Source of the DNA: Bacteroidota bacterium
GTDB taxonomy: Bacteria; Bacteroidota; Bacteroidia; Cytophagales; Cyclobacteriaceae
DNA length: 64,000 nt
Assembly (NCBI GenBank): GCA_018267215.1
Contig: JAFDYX010000024.1
Coordinates: 263,337-327,336, forward strand
Direction of reading: 5' to 3'
Positions 1-9,005 of this stretch are shown piece by piece. A program made the position numbers and the translations under genes. A model generated the notes under the pieces. That model searched no databases and was not told the DNA's origin. It saw only the letters and a list, made by a program, of their open reading frames with translations. Positions within the stretch are counted from its first letter, which is position 1, and every line of letters begins with the position of its first letter.

Positions 1-459
1 GCCAAAGAAATTTCTGTTAAAACATTGAGTAGCATTATTCAGGCTCGTATGGAAGAAATTATTGAGATGGCTCACACAGAAATTATCAACTCCGGATTTG
101 AAAGTAAACTGGCAGGCGGCATTGTGATTACAGGTGGTGGCGCTCAGTTGGCATGTCTGAAACAATTAGTGGAGTACATGACGGGTATGGATGTGCGCAT
201 CGGCTATCCCAATGAACACTTAGGCAAGAGCAAACTCGAAGCCGTGAAGAGCCCTATGTATGCCACAGCCGTAGGCTTGGTGCTGGCAGGCTTCCGTTCA
301 TTAGATGATCGTGAAGACCGTTACCGCGAGAAGATGGCCGAAGTAAAACCCAATGTAAAAACTAAAAGGCCTAACCCTACATCAGATTTTTTCTCCAGCA
401 TTATACAAAAGACAAAAGGCTTGCTGATTGATGACTTGGGAGATAAAAATGAATATTAA
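1..459 (+). CDS. ftsA: Cell division protein FtsA, C-terminal fragment
   Basis: This is the last 152 codons of FtsA, the actin-like protein that tethers FtsZ to the membrane at the division site. The frame is open at base 1, so the gene starts outside the window. The visible part has the late actin-fold segment: a long helix (IIQARMEEIIEM), the glycine-rich nucleotide-binding turn IVITGGGAQL, and the YATAVGLVLAG motif. The tail carries a basic linker (KTKRPNP) and a final segment likely to contain the membrane-targeting helix. ftsZ starts 43 bp downstream on the same strand, the usual ftsA-ftsZ order, and this supports the call. No defect is visible in the part present. Confidence 0.93.
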   Translation, partial: AKEISVKTLSSIIQARMEEIIEMAHTEIINSGFESKLAGGIVITGGGAQLACLKQLVEYMTGMDVRIGYPNEHLGKSKLEAVKSPMYATAVGLVLAGFRSLDDREDRYREKMAEVKPNVKTKRPNPTSDFFSSIIQKTKGLLIDDLGDKNEY

Positions 460-502
460 ACTTTGAACGTAAACCATAAACAACCGCTAAATACATAAAG
501 TC

Positions 503-2113
503 ATGTTTGAAACTGTATCATACAAATTTGATCTGCCTAAGCACCACAAGTCTATCATTAAAGTGATAGGCGTGGGTGGCGGAGGCAGTAATGCGGTGAA
601 CCACATGTACAAGCTCGGCATCAAGGATGTGGAGTTTGTTGTGGCCAACACCGATTTGCAGGCTCTGAACAGTAGCCCCGTGCCACATAAACTTCAACTG
701 GGCGCTACGCTTACGGAAGGCTTGGGCTGTGGCGCCAACCCCGAAGTGGGGCGGGCTGCCGCGCTGGAGAGCAAAGACCAGATTCGCGAAATGCTTACCG
801 GCACGAAAATGATTTTTGTAACGGCAGGCATGGGTGGCGGCACCGGCACAGGGGCAGCTCCGGTTATTGCCAAGATTGCCAAAGACATGGAAATCCTGAC
901 GGTGGGCATTGTAACCGTACCGTTTGGTTTTGAAGGAAAGAAAAAATTATCGCAAGCCGAATTAGGAATCGAATCGCTTCGCGCCAGTTGCGATACGGTA
1001 TTGGTGATTTTGAATGACAAGCTGCGCGAGATTTACGGCAACCTAGCCATCGGCCAGGCATTTGGCGAAGCCGATAATGTGTTGACAACTGCCGCTAAAG
1101 GTATTGCCGAAATTATTACGCTGGCCGGTTATGTTAACGTAGATTTTCAAGATGTGCGTACGGTGATGTTAAATGCCGGGGCAGCCGTGATGGGCTCAGC
1201 CGAAACACGGGGCGACAACAGGGCGGTGAAGGCCGCACAGCAGGCACTCGCATCTCCTTTGCTCGACAGTCGCGACATTATGGGCGCCAAGAAAATTTTG
1301 TTGTCCATCATTTCAGGTGAACAGGCCGAGCTGCAGATGGATGAACTGACCACCATCACTGAATACATTCAGCAACAAGCCGGAGATGAGGCCGAAGTAA
1401 TTTTTGGTCATGGTGTGGACAGCGCACTGGGCGACCGCATCCGTGTAACGGTCATAGCCACCGGCTTTTTCACAGAAGGGAAAATGAGTAAGAAGGTAGC
1501 CGAGAAAAAAGTTCATGAACTAGATCGCTCACAGATTTCGTTGTTTGAACAAACAGACAATTCGGTAAACCAGCGGATCAACGAAATCGAATTGAAAACC
1601 AAAACCGGCAAGCTGCCCGAGTTAAATGACAAGGACACATCTTCGGTAGAAAAACCTGTTTCACCCAAACCGGCCGATAAGCCTGTGTTGAACGTACCGC
1701 AAGAACCTATCGAAACATCCCACATTTTTGAATGGGAGAACGAGGCCATATCCAAGCCTGAAGACGAAGGGGAAGAAAGCCTTTTCACCGAAGACGAAGA
1801 ATTTAAAGTTGGCAACGAAATAGCTGCCGACCAAATCATCAATGAAGATGGTTTGATGGAAGTCCGTAAAACAAAAGAACGGTTAGAGCAACAAGCCAAA
1901 GAGCGCAGAGAAAAGCTGAAAGCCAACCGGAAACAGGAGATGACCAAAGAAGAGTTTAATGAAAAGTGGGCCTTGCCCGCTTACCTGCGCAGAGGTGTAA
2001 AAGTAGATGATGACGTGCCTCATTCATCAGAGCCGTTCATTTCGCGCTATAACCTGAATGATGATAATAATTTGTTAGGCAACAATAAATTTTTGCATGA
2101 CAATGTGGATTGA
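503..2113 (+). CDS. ftsZ: Cell division GTPase FtsZ
   Basis: Tubulin-like GTPase that polymerises into the Z ring. The nucleotide-binding loops are intact: GGGGSN at residues 25-30, NTDLQAL near 50, and the tubulin signature GGGTGTG near 111-118. The GTPase and C-terminal tubulin domains end around residue 325. An acidic, probably disordered linker of about 170 residues follows, then a basic helix (KERLEQQAKERREKLKANRK) and the PAYLRR motif typical of the Bacteroidota FtsZ tail that binds FtsA. At 536 residues it is longer than many FtsZ proteins because of the linker. The ATG at 503 has no clear Shine-Dalgarno, which is normal here. It is probably co-transcribed with ftsA, and a hairpin terminator lies at 2346-2375. 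Confidence 0.98.
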   Translation: MFETVSYKFDLPKHHKSIIKVIGVGGGGSNAVNHMYKLGIKDVEFVVANTDLQALNSSPVPHKLQLGATLTEGLGCGANPEVGRAAALESKDQIREMLTGTKMIFVTAGMGGGTGTGAAPVIAKIAKDMEILTVGIVTVPFGFEGKKKLSQAELGIESLRASCDTVLVILNDKLREIYGNLAIGQAFGEADNVLTTAAKGIAEIITLAGYVNVDFQDVRTVMLNAGAAVMGSAETRGDNRAVKAAQQALASPLLDSRDIMGAKKILLSIISGEQAELQMDELTTITEYIQQQAGDEAEVIFGHGVDSALGDRIRVTVIATGFFTEGKMSKKVAEKKVHELDRSQISLFEQTDNSVNQRINEIELKTKTGKLPELNDKDTSSVEKPVSPKPADKPVLNVPQEPIETSHIFEWENEAISKPEDEGEESLFTEDEEFKVGNEIAADQIINEDGLMEVRKTKERLEQQAKERREKLKANRKQEMTKEEFNEKWALPAYLRRGVKVDDDVPHSSEPFISRYNLNDDNNLLGNNKFLHDNVD

Positions 2114-2345
2114 TGATCCACGGCCGACAGACAACGGTTTGCAGCATTTACTGTTGACTGTGGACAGAAGTCTGTCAGCTGAAAGACATGGCATATCCGG
2201 CACGACTGGTTTTACTCCATTCGTAGTGGTTGTTGGTAGTAATATTTTTTGCCGGTGCCGGTGTGCCTTCTTACTCGGTCAGAGATTTTGAAAATGCAGT
2301 GACTTGATTTTTTTGCTGCGCTGACCGAAAGTTTTTTTAAACTGA
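2114..2345. other. Intergenic stretch with GTC/GAC-rich mosaic
   Basis: Between ftsZ and the terminator there is no credible gene. Bases 2114-2185 contain repeated GAC and GTC words (ACTGTTGAC at 2150-2158, then TGTGGACAG and GTCTGTCAG). These resemble a decayed copy of the palindromic element inside fmt at 33926-33961, with which it shares the nonamer ACTGTTGAC. The rest is AT-rich spacer in which I see nothing. Relationship to the fmt element is inferred from short matches only. Confidence 0.35.
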
Positions 2346-2375
2346 AAAGCCCTGACGCTACAGTCGGGGCTTTTT
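2346..2375. terminator. Bidirectional intrinsic terminator after ftsZ and the cyclase gene
   Basis: Stem AAAGCCCTGAC / GTCGGGGCTTT with one G-T wobble and a short loop. T-rich tracts follow on both strands, so it can end transcripts from ftsZ (plus) and from the convergent cyclase operon (minus). Confidence 0.85.
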
Positions 2376-2413
2376 GATTTTTATAATCTGGGTGACCTGT
2401 ATCAAATTTCTGT

Positions 2414-3070
2414 TTACAGAACTTTTGCATACGCCCTCACAGGAAATGTTCCCACGCCTACAAACTTAGGAGGCACAGCGCTGAACTTAAATTTTTTCAC
2501 TTTGAGCAAGTGAAGATGAGCCATGTGTTCAACAATGAGGATTTCATTTTTTAATAACGTGCTGTGCACAGGCCGTGTGTTGGTGCGTGTGTCGTCTATG
2601 TTGTGCGAATCAATACCTACCAACTTTACTTGTTGTTGTACTAAAAACGCAGCGGCTTCTGGCGTAATAAATGGATGGTTTTCAAAGTAGGTATCGGTGC
2701 GCCAGTGCCGGCTCCATCCGGTAAAAACAATAACGGCTTTATTTGTCAAATTTTTTTTTTCAAAGAACTTAATGCCAACTTCCTGAACTCCCTCTACGTC
2801 AATCAATATGCCATCCAACTCTGTCAGTTTTTCTAATTCTATTTGCGATAAGTCTTTTCCATTTTCATAGCGATGAAACGGGCAGTCGAGGTACGTGCCG
2901 GTGTTGGCCACCATTTCAATTTTTCCTATTTGAAATTCTGTTCCCGGTGCATACCTTTTTCTCGATTCTTCCCGACTCAGATAATCGCAGACGATGGGCG
3001 CGGGCAATCCTTTGTAGGTAATCATCCCGCTTTCGATAGAATGGCTGAGATCAATGAGCATAAACTTCAA
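2414..3070 (-). CDS. Cyclase-family (KynB-like) metal-dependent hydrolase
   Basis: 218-residue protein of the cyclase / arylformamidase-like family (PF04199 type). It opens with the family start IDLSHSIESGMITYKG and has GIEM-like strands followed by the metal-site region NTGTYLDCPFHRY near residues 55-67. In most members this motif reads HxGTHxDxPxH. Here the first and second histidines are Asn and Tyr while the Asp and last His remain. A later GIDSHNIDD segment matches the family GIDxxSxD motif. The substrate is unknown, so kynurenine formamidase should not be assumed. An alternative start is Met4 (3061). It lies downstream of the rhomboid gene, probably in the mutL-rhomboid operon. Confidence 0.75.
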   Translation of the reverse strand: MKFMLIDLSHSIESGMITYKGLPAPIVCDYLSREESRKRYAPGTEFQIGKIEMVANTGTYLDCPFHRYENGKDLSQIELEKLTELDGILIDVEGVQEVGIKFFEKKNLTNKAVIVFTGWSRHWRTDTYFENHPFITPEAAAFLVQQQVKLVGIDSHNIDDTRTNTRPVHSTLLKNEILIVEHMAHLHLLKVKKFKFSAVPPKFVGVGTFPVRAYAKVL

Positions 3071-3087
3071 ATTGAGAATTTCAAATT

Positions 3088-3121
3088 ACAGATTGGGTCA
3101 TCGCATAAATTTGCAATCTGT
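3088..3121. repeat. Hairpin sharing the ACAGATTG core
   Basis: Inverted repeat ACAGATTG (3088-3095) / CAATCTGT (3114-3121) between the rhomboid stop and the cyclase start. The same core occurs in hairpins at 11414-11440 and 41810-41833, so it may be a dispersed small element. No U-tract marks it as a terminator. Confidence 0.5.
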
Positions 3122-3123
3122 CA

Positions 3124-4017
3124 TCACTTCTTACTGGCATTAAACAATTTTTCTTTTTCGTCTTTGGTCAGACTTTCATAACCACGATCAGAAATTTTGT
3201 CGAGGATGGTGTCAATCTCTTCTTGTGTTGCTTTGGAGGCTGCCGTCCCTGCTTTTTGCGTGCCCTGCTTCCGGTACGTGATTTTTACTTTCGGTCTGGC
3301 TGTAAACAAATTTCTAAACCAGCCGAGCACAGTGGTAATCCACCTGCCCCAATTTATTCCGGCCTGTAGTTGTTTGATGTACACATACCCCATTAGAGCT
3401 CCGCCCAAATGAGCCAAGTTGCCACCGGCATTAGCACCAGCTGTGCCAATAAAGGAGATGATGATATAAAAGGCAGCAATATATTTAATCCGCACCGGCC
3501 CCAAGAAAAGTAAAAAAAATGTGTAGTCGGGCAGGAGCGTAGCAGCTCCCACCATAATGGCATAGATGGCGCCCGAAGCACCGACCATACCACCACCGGA
3601 TGACTTCGTAATAAACTCGGGAGGATTGGGAATAAGATTGTAAGCTCCCAGATAAATCAACGCACCGGTTATAGCGCCCAACACATACAAAGCAATCAGT
3701 TTATCGCTGCCCAGGTATTCTACAAACAGTTTTCCAAACCAATACAACACCAGCATGTTAAAAAGAATGTGCCAGATCTGGTTGAGGTCGTGCGTAAAGG
3801 AGTAGGTAATAAGTGTCCATGGCCTTCTGGTGAAATCTGCGAAGGCATCGGGTATAGAAAAATTTTTATAGATGTCACTAAAAATATCGGGATGATTAGA
3901 CCACGATAAAGCCACCCGCACCACTTCTAATAGCAGAAAAACGGCTACGTTGATGATGATCAACTGCACATGGCCATTGTTGACGCGGCTGAAGGCATTT
4001 TTAAAATCTTCAAACAT
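3124..4017 (-). CDS. Rhomboid family intramembrane serine protease with C-terminal tail domain
   Basis: 297-residue membrane protease. Several hydrophobic helices include the catalytic Ser in GASGAIYA (around residue 145) and the catalytic His in NLAHLGGALMGY near 200. WHILFNMLVLYWFG matches the rhomboid helix-2 motif (H...N). After the last helix a basic linker leads to a short acidic-helical cytoplasmic domain (EEIDTILDKISDRGYESL...), a tail often seen on Bacteroidota rhomboids. The ATG at 4017 gives a short cytoplasmic N-terminus before the first helix. A second rhomboid gene lies 78 bp upstream on the same strand, so the two are probably co-transcribed. Substrates are not known. Confidence 0.92.
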   Translation of the reverse strand: MFEDFKNAFSRVNNGHVQLIIINVAVFLLLEVVRVALSWSNHPDIFSDIYKNFSIPDAFADFTRRPWTLITYSFTHDLNQIWHILFNMLVLYWFGKLFVEYLGSDKLIALYVLGAITGALIYLGAYNLIPNPPEFITKSSGGGMVGASGAIYAIMVGAATLLPDYTFFLLFLGPVRIKYIAAFYIIISFIGTAGANAGGNLAHLGGALMGYVYIKQLQAGINWGRWITTVLGWFRNLFTARPKVKITYRKQGTQKAGTAASKATQEEIDTILDKISDRGYESLTKDEKEKLFNASKK

Positions 4018-4095
4018 CCGGATTTTCAGATTTACGGAATGATCTTTTTTGTAGTTTAAAAATAGCAGATGTGTTTCAAATTGGCTAATTCAACT

Positions 4096-4671
4096 TCACT
4101 GGCCGGTGCGCTTCCAATAGCTGATGAGGACAAACGCCACAAACGCTCCACCAAAATGAGCTAAGTGGGCTACAGTGCCGGTGCTGTCTGTCAGATAGGT
4201 GAGGCCACCGATTAAAAAAACCATGTACTTGGCTTTGATGGGAATGGGTGGGAACAGCAACATAATTTCTAAGTTAGGAAACACCATGCCGAAAGCCATC
4301 AACACTCCGTACAGAGCACCCGAGGCACCCAGCATAGGGCCGGCATGCCCGGGAAAGAAAAAATAATTGACAACTCCATAAATAACACCTGCCCCAATGC
4401 CTGTGGCCATATAGAAAAAAAGAAATTTTTTCTCGCCCCAGTGGGTTTCCAGAATGGGCGCAAAAGATGCCAGCGCCAGCATATTAAAGAAAATATGACC
4501 GAAGCCGCCATGGGCAAACATATAGGTAAAAAACTGGTAAGGCTGAAAATAAGATGTGCCCATCGGCCACAACGACAGATAGACTGTAGCAACGGGTGCC
4601 ACATTTTGTAGTACAAAAACTGCTACGTTAATAATAATTAATGTGCGAACGAGGGGTGTAAAGCTGAACAT
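4096..4671 (-). CDS. Rhomboid family intramembrane serine protease (short form)
   Basis: 191-residue rhomboid consisting of the six-helix core only. It has the helix-2 motif GHIFFNMLALASFAP, the catalytic Ser in LGASGALYGV near residue 115, and the His in VAHLAHFGGAFVAF near 165. It lacks the extra C-terminal domain of the neighbouring rhomboid. The two are clearly paralogous at the first helix (LIIINVAVFVL versus LIIINVAVFLL), which suggests tandem duplication followed by divergence. It starts 9 bp after the mutL stop on the same strand, so both probably belong to one transcript starting at mutL. Confidence 0.93.
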   Translation of the reverse strand: MFSFTPLVRTLIIINVAVFVLQNVAPVATVYLSLWPMGTSYFQPYQFFTYMFAHGGFGHIFFNMLALASFAPILETHWGEKKFLFFYMATGIGAGVIYGVVNYFFFPGHAGPMLGASGALYGVLMAFGMVFPNLEIMLLFPPIPIKAKYMVFLIGGLTYLTDSTGTVAHLAHFGGAFVAFVLISYWKRTGQ

Positions 4672-4680
4672 GAATGGTAA

Positions 4681-6483
4681 TTAGTGCGAAAAATAACTTT
4701 CAATCTTAGACGAGTCAAGCACAAAAAAGGTTTGCCGACCGTCTGGTGTATAATTGGGGTTAGGACAAGAAAAAAGACTGGCCGCCAGCGCTTCCATCTC
4801 TTCGCCCGAAAGTGGCTGGCCTGCTTTGATGGAGGCACGCTTGGCCATAGCCTGCGCCAGGTTTTCGCGCAGCGGCAATTGCAAAGCCGCCTGATTCTTA
4901 AATTGTTCGATCAGCCCTTCCAATAATTCTTTTTCGTTGCCGGTGCTCTCTGCCGGCACGCCCGATACCAACAACGTATTTTTTCCGAATACTTCGAAGC
5001 GAAACCCCAAGGCGTGTACTTCTTTTTCCATTTCTAAAACAAGCGCAAAGTCTGGCGCGCTCAGTGCCAACGTCTGCGGAAACAAACTTTGCTGGCTGTG
5101 GCCCGGCATGCCTTTCAGGTGCAGAATATATTTCTCAAACAAAATCCGTTCGTGCGCGGCCTGCTGATCTATGAACATGATGCCCTGCCGCGAAGCACGC
5201 ACTATGTATTTTTGACGAAACTGAAACAAACCTTTTTCCTCTTCGTGCTTCTCTTTTGCAGTAAACTGGTTGATCGAACTTTCCACACGGTAAGTGGGTT
5301 TTGCTTCGATGGATTTTTGGTCTATCAGTTTGGAGGCGCCCGTTTCCTGCTCAAACAGTTTCTCCCAGTTCTGCAAAGTAGATTTATTCAGTGTAGTAAA
5401 TTGCTCGGCATAATATTGCTCGCGAGATAGCGGCTGTGAGGAAAGTTTATTTACCAGGTTCACATCATCGGCAAAATCGATAGTCGGAGCCAGGTTGTGT
5501 GTACCTAATGCTTGCTTCACAGCACTCCACACAACGCCATACACGGTGCGCTCGTCATCAAATTTTATTTCGGTTTTGGTAGGATGAACGTTCACATCCA
5601 CATGCTTAGGGTCAATCTCAATAAACAACGCGTAGAAAGGGAAACTATTTTCCTGCAGGAGTCCTTCGTAGGCGCTGGTTACTGCGTGGCCGAGGTAGTT
5701 ATTGCGGATGAACCGATGGTTGACAAAAATATATTGCTCGCCTCTTTTTTTCCTGGCTAACTCAGGCCGGCCGATGTAACCCGATATTTTCATCAGCGAT
5801 GTTTCTTCCTGCACCGGAGCCAGTTGGCTTTGATAATTTTTTCCGAAAAGATTGACAATACGCTGGCTCAATTTGCCGGGCGGCAAGTCGAACAACACTT
5901 CATCTTGTTGTATCAACATAAACGAGATGTGCGGATGTGCCAACGACAAGCGCATAAATTCTTCCGAGAGATGGCTCATCTCCACACTGTTCGATTTAAG
6001 AAAATTTCTGCGGACAGGAATATTGAAGAATAAATTTTTTACGCTGATGTTCGTTCCTTTTTCTGTGGCTACGGGTTCTTGTTTTTTTACATCCGATCCC
6101 TCCACCACCAGCCACGTACCCAAATCTTCTGTTGCCAGTCGCGTTTTCATTTCCATTTGCGACACAGCCGCAATGGAAGCTAAGGCCTCGCCCCGAAAGC
6201 CCATAGTGTGCAGCCGGAACAAATCTTCAGTCGTCCGTATCTTCGAGGTGGCGTGCCGCTCCAAACTCATGCGGGCATCTGTTTCGCTCATCCCTTGGCC
6301 GTTGTCAATTACCTGAATCAAAGTTTTGCCGGCATCTTTTACAATGAGCTTGATGTGGGTAGCGCCAGCATCCAGCGCGTTTTCTATCAACTCTTTGACG
6401 GCCGATGCGGGTCGCTGCACCACCTCGCCCGCAGCAATCTGGTTGGCAATGGAATCGGGAAGAAGCTGGATCAGGTCTGGCAT
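4681..6483 (-). CDS. mutL: DNA mismatch repair protein MutL
   Basis: 600-residue MutL of the GHKL ATPase family. Start chosen at the ATG at 6483 because the family begins at MPDLIQLLPDSIANQIAAGE; a longer frame would add 15 unrelated residues. Visible motifs are ENALDAGA, DNGQGM, the ATP lid HATSKI and GFRGEALASIAA in the first 110 residues, followed by the transducer domain (DVNVHPTKTEIKF near 310). The C-terminal dimerisation domain contains DQQAAHERILFE, the position of the endonuclease motif DQHA(X)2E(X)4E, with His replaced by Gln. A CPHGRP-type motif is not present as such (CPNPNYTPDGRQ instead). Whether it nicks DNA is uncertain. Confidence 0.97.
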   Translation of the reverse strand: MPDLIQLLPDSIANQIAAGEVVQRPASAVKELIENALDAGATHIKLIVKDAGKTLIQVIDNGQGMSETDARMSLERHATSKIRTTEDLFRLHTMGFRGEALASIAAVSQMEMKTRLATEDLGTWLVVEGSDVKKQEPVATEKGTNISVKNLFFNIPVRRNFLKSNSVEMSHLSEEFMRLSLAHPHISFMLIQQDEVLFDLPPGKLSQRIVNLFGKNYQSQLAPVQEETSLMKISGYIGRPELARKKRGEQYIFVNHRFIRNNYLGHAVTSAYEGLLQENSFPFYALFIEIDPKHVDVNVHPTKTEIKFDDERTVYGVVWSAVKQALGTHNLAPTIDFADDVNLVNKLSSQPLSREQYYAEQFTTLNKSTLQNWEKLFEQETGASKLIDQKSIEAKPTYRVESSINQFTAKEKHEEEKGLFQFRQKYIVRASRQGIMFIDQQAAHERILFEKYILHLKGMPGHSQQSLFPQTLALSAPDFALVLEMEKEVHALGFRFEVFGKNTLLVSGVPAESTGNEKELLEGLIEQFKNQAALQLPLRENLAQAMAKRASIKAGQPLSGEEMEALAASLFSCPNPNYTPDGRQTFFVLDSSKIESYFSH

Positions 6484-6548
6484 AAAAAAAGTGGTGCAAG
6501 GTACAAAAAAGTGTAGGCGGCTTTTCAACGAAATCTGTATTTTTAAAA

Positions 6549-7742
6549 ATGATTATAACACAAAAAATTTCAAGAGTGGCTTCCATTGATGTATTCAGGG
6601 CTATCACTATGTTGTTAATGATTTTTGTGAATGACTTGTGGACACTGCGCGACATCCCTTCCTGGCTCGAGCATGTATCCGCTGCAGAAGATGGATTGGG
6701 TTTAGCCGATGTAGTATTTCCTGCATTCTTATTTATTGTGGGGCTTTCCATTCCGCTGGCCGTTCAGTACAGATTCTCCAAAGGAGATTCTGACGCCACC
6801 ATTATAAAGCACACACTTTGGCGTGGCTTGGCATTGATTATCATGGGTGTCTTTCATGTAAACCTTGAGTCGTACAGCGACTCGGCTATTTTACCGAAAG
6901 AACTTTGGGAGATTATCATCACGGTAAGTTTCTTTTTCATTTGGCTGGACTACCCCAAAGACATGGCTGAAAAGAAAAAATATTTCCTCAAGGGATTAGG
7001 TGTCGTGTTGCTGGTGGTGATGGCTTCCTTATACAAAGGAGGGTCGGCCAATCAACCACAATGGATGACAACGCAATGGTGGGGAATCTTAGGATTGATC
7101 GGCTGGAGTTATTTGATCGGCTCTTTGATCTATATCTTTTTCAGAAATAATATTTTAGTCCAGATCGCCTTCTTTGTATTTTTTATTTCTTTCAGCGCGG
7201 CAGCACACCTTCAGGCCCTTGCGTGGCTGAGTTTTATCCGCCCGTATGTTTGGCTTATTAGCGAAGGCGCACTGCCAGCGATAGTGATGGCGGGGATTAT
7301 TGTAACAGGTTTGTACCTCCGAACTCGGGAAGAATCGAACTACCCGCGTTTTTTTATTTTGATGACAGCAAGTTCTGTGTTGCTCATTTTATTTTGTGTT
7401 GTTACCCGCCCCTGGTGGGGCATTCACAAAATCTCGGCATCGCCTTCGTGGGTAGCACTGTGCATAGCCATCAGCATATTATTTTTTATTATTCTGATCA
7501 GGTGGGTTGACATAAAACAAAAGGATGGATGGTTCTCATTTTTAAAACCTGCCGGCACCAGCACACTCACCTGCTACTTGTTGCCGTACCTGCACTACTC
7601 AATCATTTCATGGATCGGTATCAGTCTCCCTATGTTTTTGCGAACAGGCATGATCGGTATTTTAAAATCCATTTTGTATGCCCTGGCTATCGTTGCCTTG
7701 ACGGGAATACTGGAGAAAAAGAAAATAAAATTGAAGTTGTAG
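6549..7742 (+). CDS. NagX-like membrane protein (heparan-alpha-glucosaminide acetyltransferase-like)
   Basis: 397-residue polytopic membrane protein with about 10-11 hydrophobic segments. The N-terminus SIDVFRAITMLLMIFVND and the motif DVVFPAFLFIVGLSIPLA are typical of the COG4299 / DUF5009 family, related to eukaryotic lysosomal HGSNAT, whose bacterial members are often called NagX. The family is thought to act on amino sugars at the membrane, but biochemical evidence is limited and the substrate here is unknown. It is transcribed divergently from mutL (65 bp apart) and ends exactly against the convergent hom stop, with no spacer. No sugar-catabolism genes are adjacent. Confidence 0.8.
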   Translation: MIITQKISRVASIDVFRAITMLLMIFVNDLWTLRDIPSWLEHVSAAEDGLGLADVVFPAFLFIVGLSIPLAVQYRFSKGDSDATIIKHTLWRGLALIIMGVFHVNLESYSDSAILPKELWEIIITVSFFFIWLDYPKDMAEKKKYFLKGLGVVLLVVMASLYKGGSANQPQWMTTQWWGILGLIGWSYLIGSLIYIFFRNNILVQIAFFVFFISFSAAAHLQALAWLSFIRPYVWLISEGALPAIVMAGIIVTGLYLRTREESNYPRFFILMTASSVLLILFCVVTRPWWGIHKISASPSWVALCIAISILFFIILIRWVDIKQKDGWFSFLKPAGTSTLTCYLLPYLHYSIISWIGISLPMFLRTGMIGILKSILYALAIVALTGILEKKKIKLKL

Positions 7743-8999
7743 CTATGCGAACAACAGCTCTTTTTTAGTTTCTTCTACCGGGTTAAGGTTCAGCTCGGGT
7801 GCCAGAATAATGCTGACGTCATCCCACTCATTCCATATTTTTAGTTTTTCCAGTTTCACGGTGCCGGTCATAAACTGATAATCATTTCCCTGATAGCCTC
7901 CTTTGAAAGTTTCAAAATCTTTAGGTGAGAGGAGAGAGCCTTTCGGGAAACTGACCACCACATCTACTGTTGCTTCGTTGGAAAACGGAAGCCCTTCGCC
8001 CTGTGCATATTTTTTGTATTCGTAGCGATAGTCGTAGGTCAGTGCAGAAATATCTGATAGCACGGCCGAGCCCGTGGGGTAGCTTCCGGCTCCTTTTCCG
8101 ATAAACACTTGTTTTTCGGCAAAGGCTCCTTCTACCAATACAGCATTGTATTCGTTGCGTACCGATGCCAGCATGTGGTCAGTAGGAATGAACTGCGGGG
8201 CTACGAGGGCAAATACTTTTCCGTTCTTTTTGTAAGCACGGGCTACCAGTTTGATAGCATAATTATTTTCGCGGGCGTATTTCAAATCGGTAGCTGCAAT
8301 TTTTTGAATACCTATGTTGATGACCTGCTCAGGTTTTAAGAATACGCCAAAGGTGTGAGCGATGGCGATGGTTAGTTTAAATTTTGGATCAAACCCTTTT
8401 ACGTCCAGCGAAGGGTCGCTCTCGGCAAAGCCAAGGTCTTGCGCGCCTTTCAAAGCCTCTGTGTAGCTTTTTCGTTCTTCAAAAATTTTGGTGAGGATAT
8501 AGTTGGTAGAGCCATTGAAGATACCCTCGATGCTGGTGATCAGGTCGTTGTCGTAATACTCTTCCAAGTTTCGCAGAATGGGGATGCTACCACACACAGA
8601 ACCTTCATATAATACAGAGCGGTTGTGCTTTTGCTGCAAGGCATAGATTTCAGGCAGGTGCTCGGCAATCATACGCTTGTTGGCGGTAACTACGTGTTTT
8701 CCGTTTTGCAAAGCTGTTTTTACAATTTCAAAAGCAGCATTGGCATCATCAATTAATTCAACGATTACATTGATTTCATTATCAGTCAGGATATCGTTTT
8801 TGTCGTAAGTGAAAATGGCCGAATCCAGGATGCGTTTCTTGTCGCGGTTTTTTACACAGATTTTTTTGATCTCTGCTTTGATGCCGTGGGTTTCATTCAG
8901 TACATGGTACAGCCCTTGCCCTACACAGCCAAATCCAAAAACACCAAGTTTTAATTTCTTGTGAGGTGTGTGCTGGTTTTTATTTTCTTCTTGTGCCAT
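7743..8999 (-). CDS. hom: Homoserine dehydrogenase (monofunctional)
   Basis: 418-residue enzyme reducing aspartate semialdehyde to homoserine. The N-terminal Rossmann fold shows GVFGFGCVGQGLYHVL. The catalytic domain has EGSVCGSIPILRNL, GIFNGSTNYILT, and DLGFAESDPSLDVKGFD, the family signature. The C-terminal part after residue 330 is short and does not look like a canonical ACT regulatory domain, so classic threonine feedback is uncertain. It is not fused to aspartokinase. It is last in the metY-metX-hom operon, only 6 bp behind metX, so it should be under the SAM riboswitch and leader control upstream of metY. Confidence 0.95.
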   Translation of the reverse strand: MAQEENKNQHTPHKKLKLGVFGFGCVGQGLYHVLNETHGIKAEIKKICVKNRDKKRILDSAIFTYDKNDILTDNEINVIVELIDDANAAFEIVKTALQNGKHVVTANKRMIAEHLPEIYALQQKHNRSVLYEGSVCGSIPILRNLEEYYDNDLITSIEGIFNGSTNYILTKIFEERKSYTEALKGAQDLGFAESDPSLDVKGFDPKFKLTIAIAHTFGVFLKPEQVINIGIQKIAATDLKYARENNYAIKLVARAYKKNGKVFALVAPQFIPTDHMLASVRNEYNAVLVEGAFAEKQVFIGKGAGSYPTGSAVLSDISALTYDYRYEYKKYAQGEGLPFSNEATVDVVVSFPKGSLLSPKDFETFKGGYQGNDYQFMTGTVKLEKLKIWNEWDDVSIILAPELNLNPVEETKKELLFA

Positions 9000-9005
9000 A
9001 ATTGT

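Noticed and set aside
2097-2291. 64-codon plus-strand ORF after ftsZ
   Set aside because: It overlaps the ftsZ end, has no protein-like composition and covers the GTC/GAC mosaic; treated as chance.
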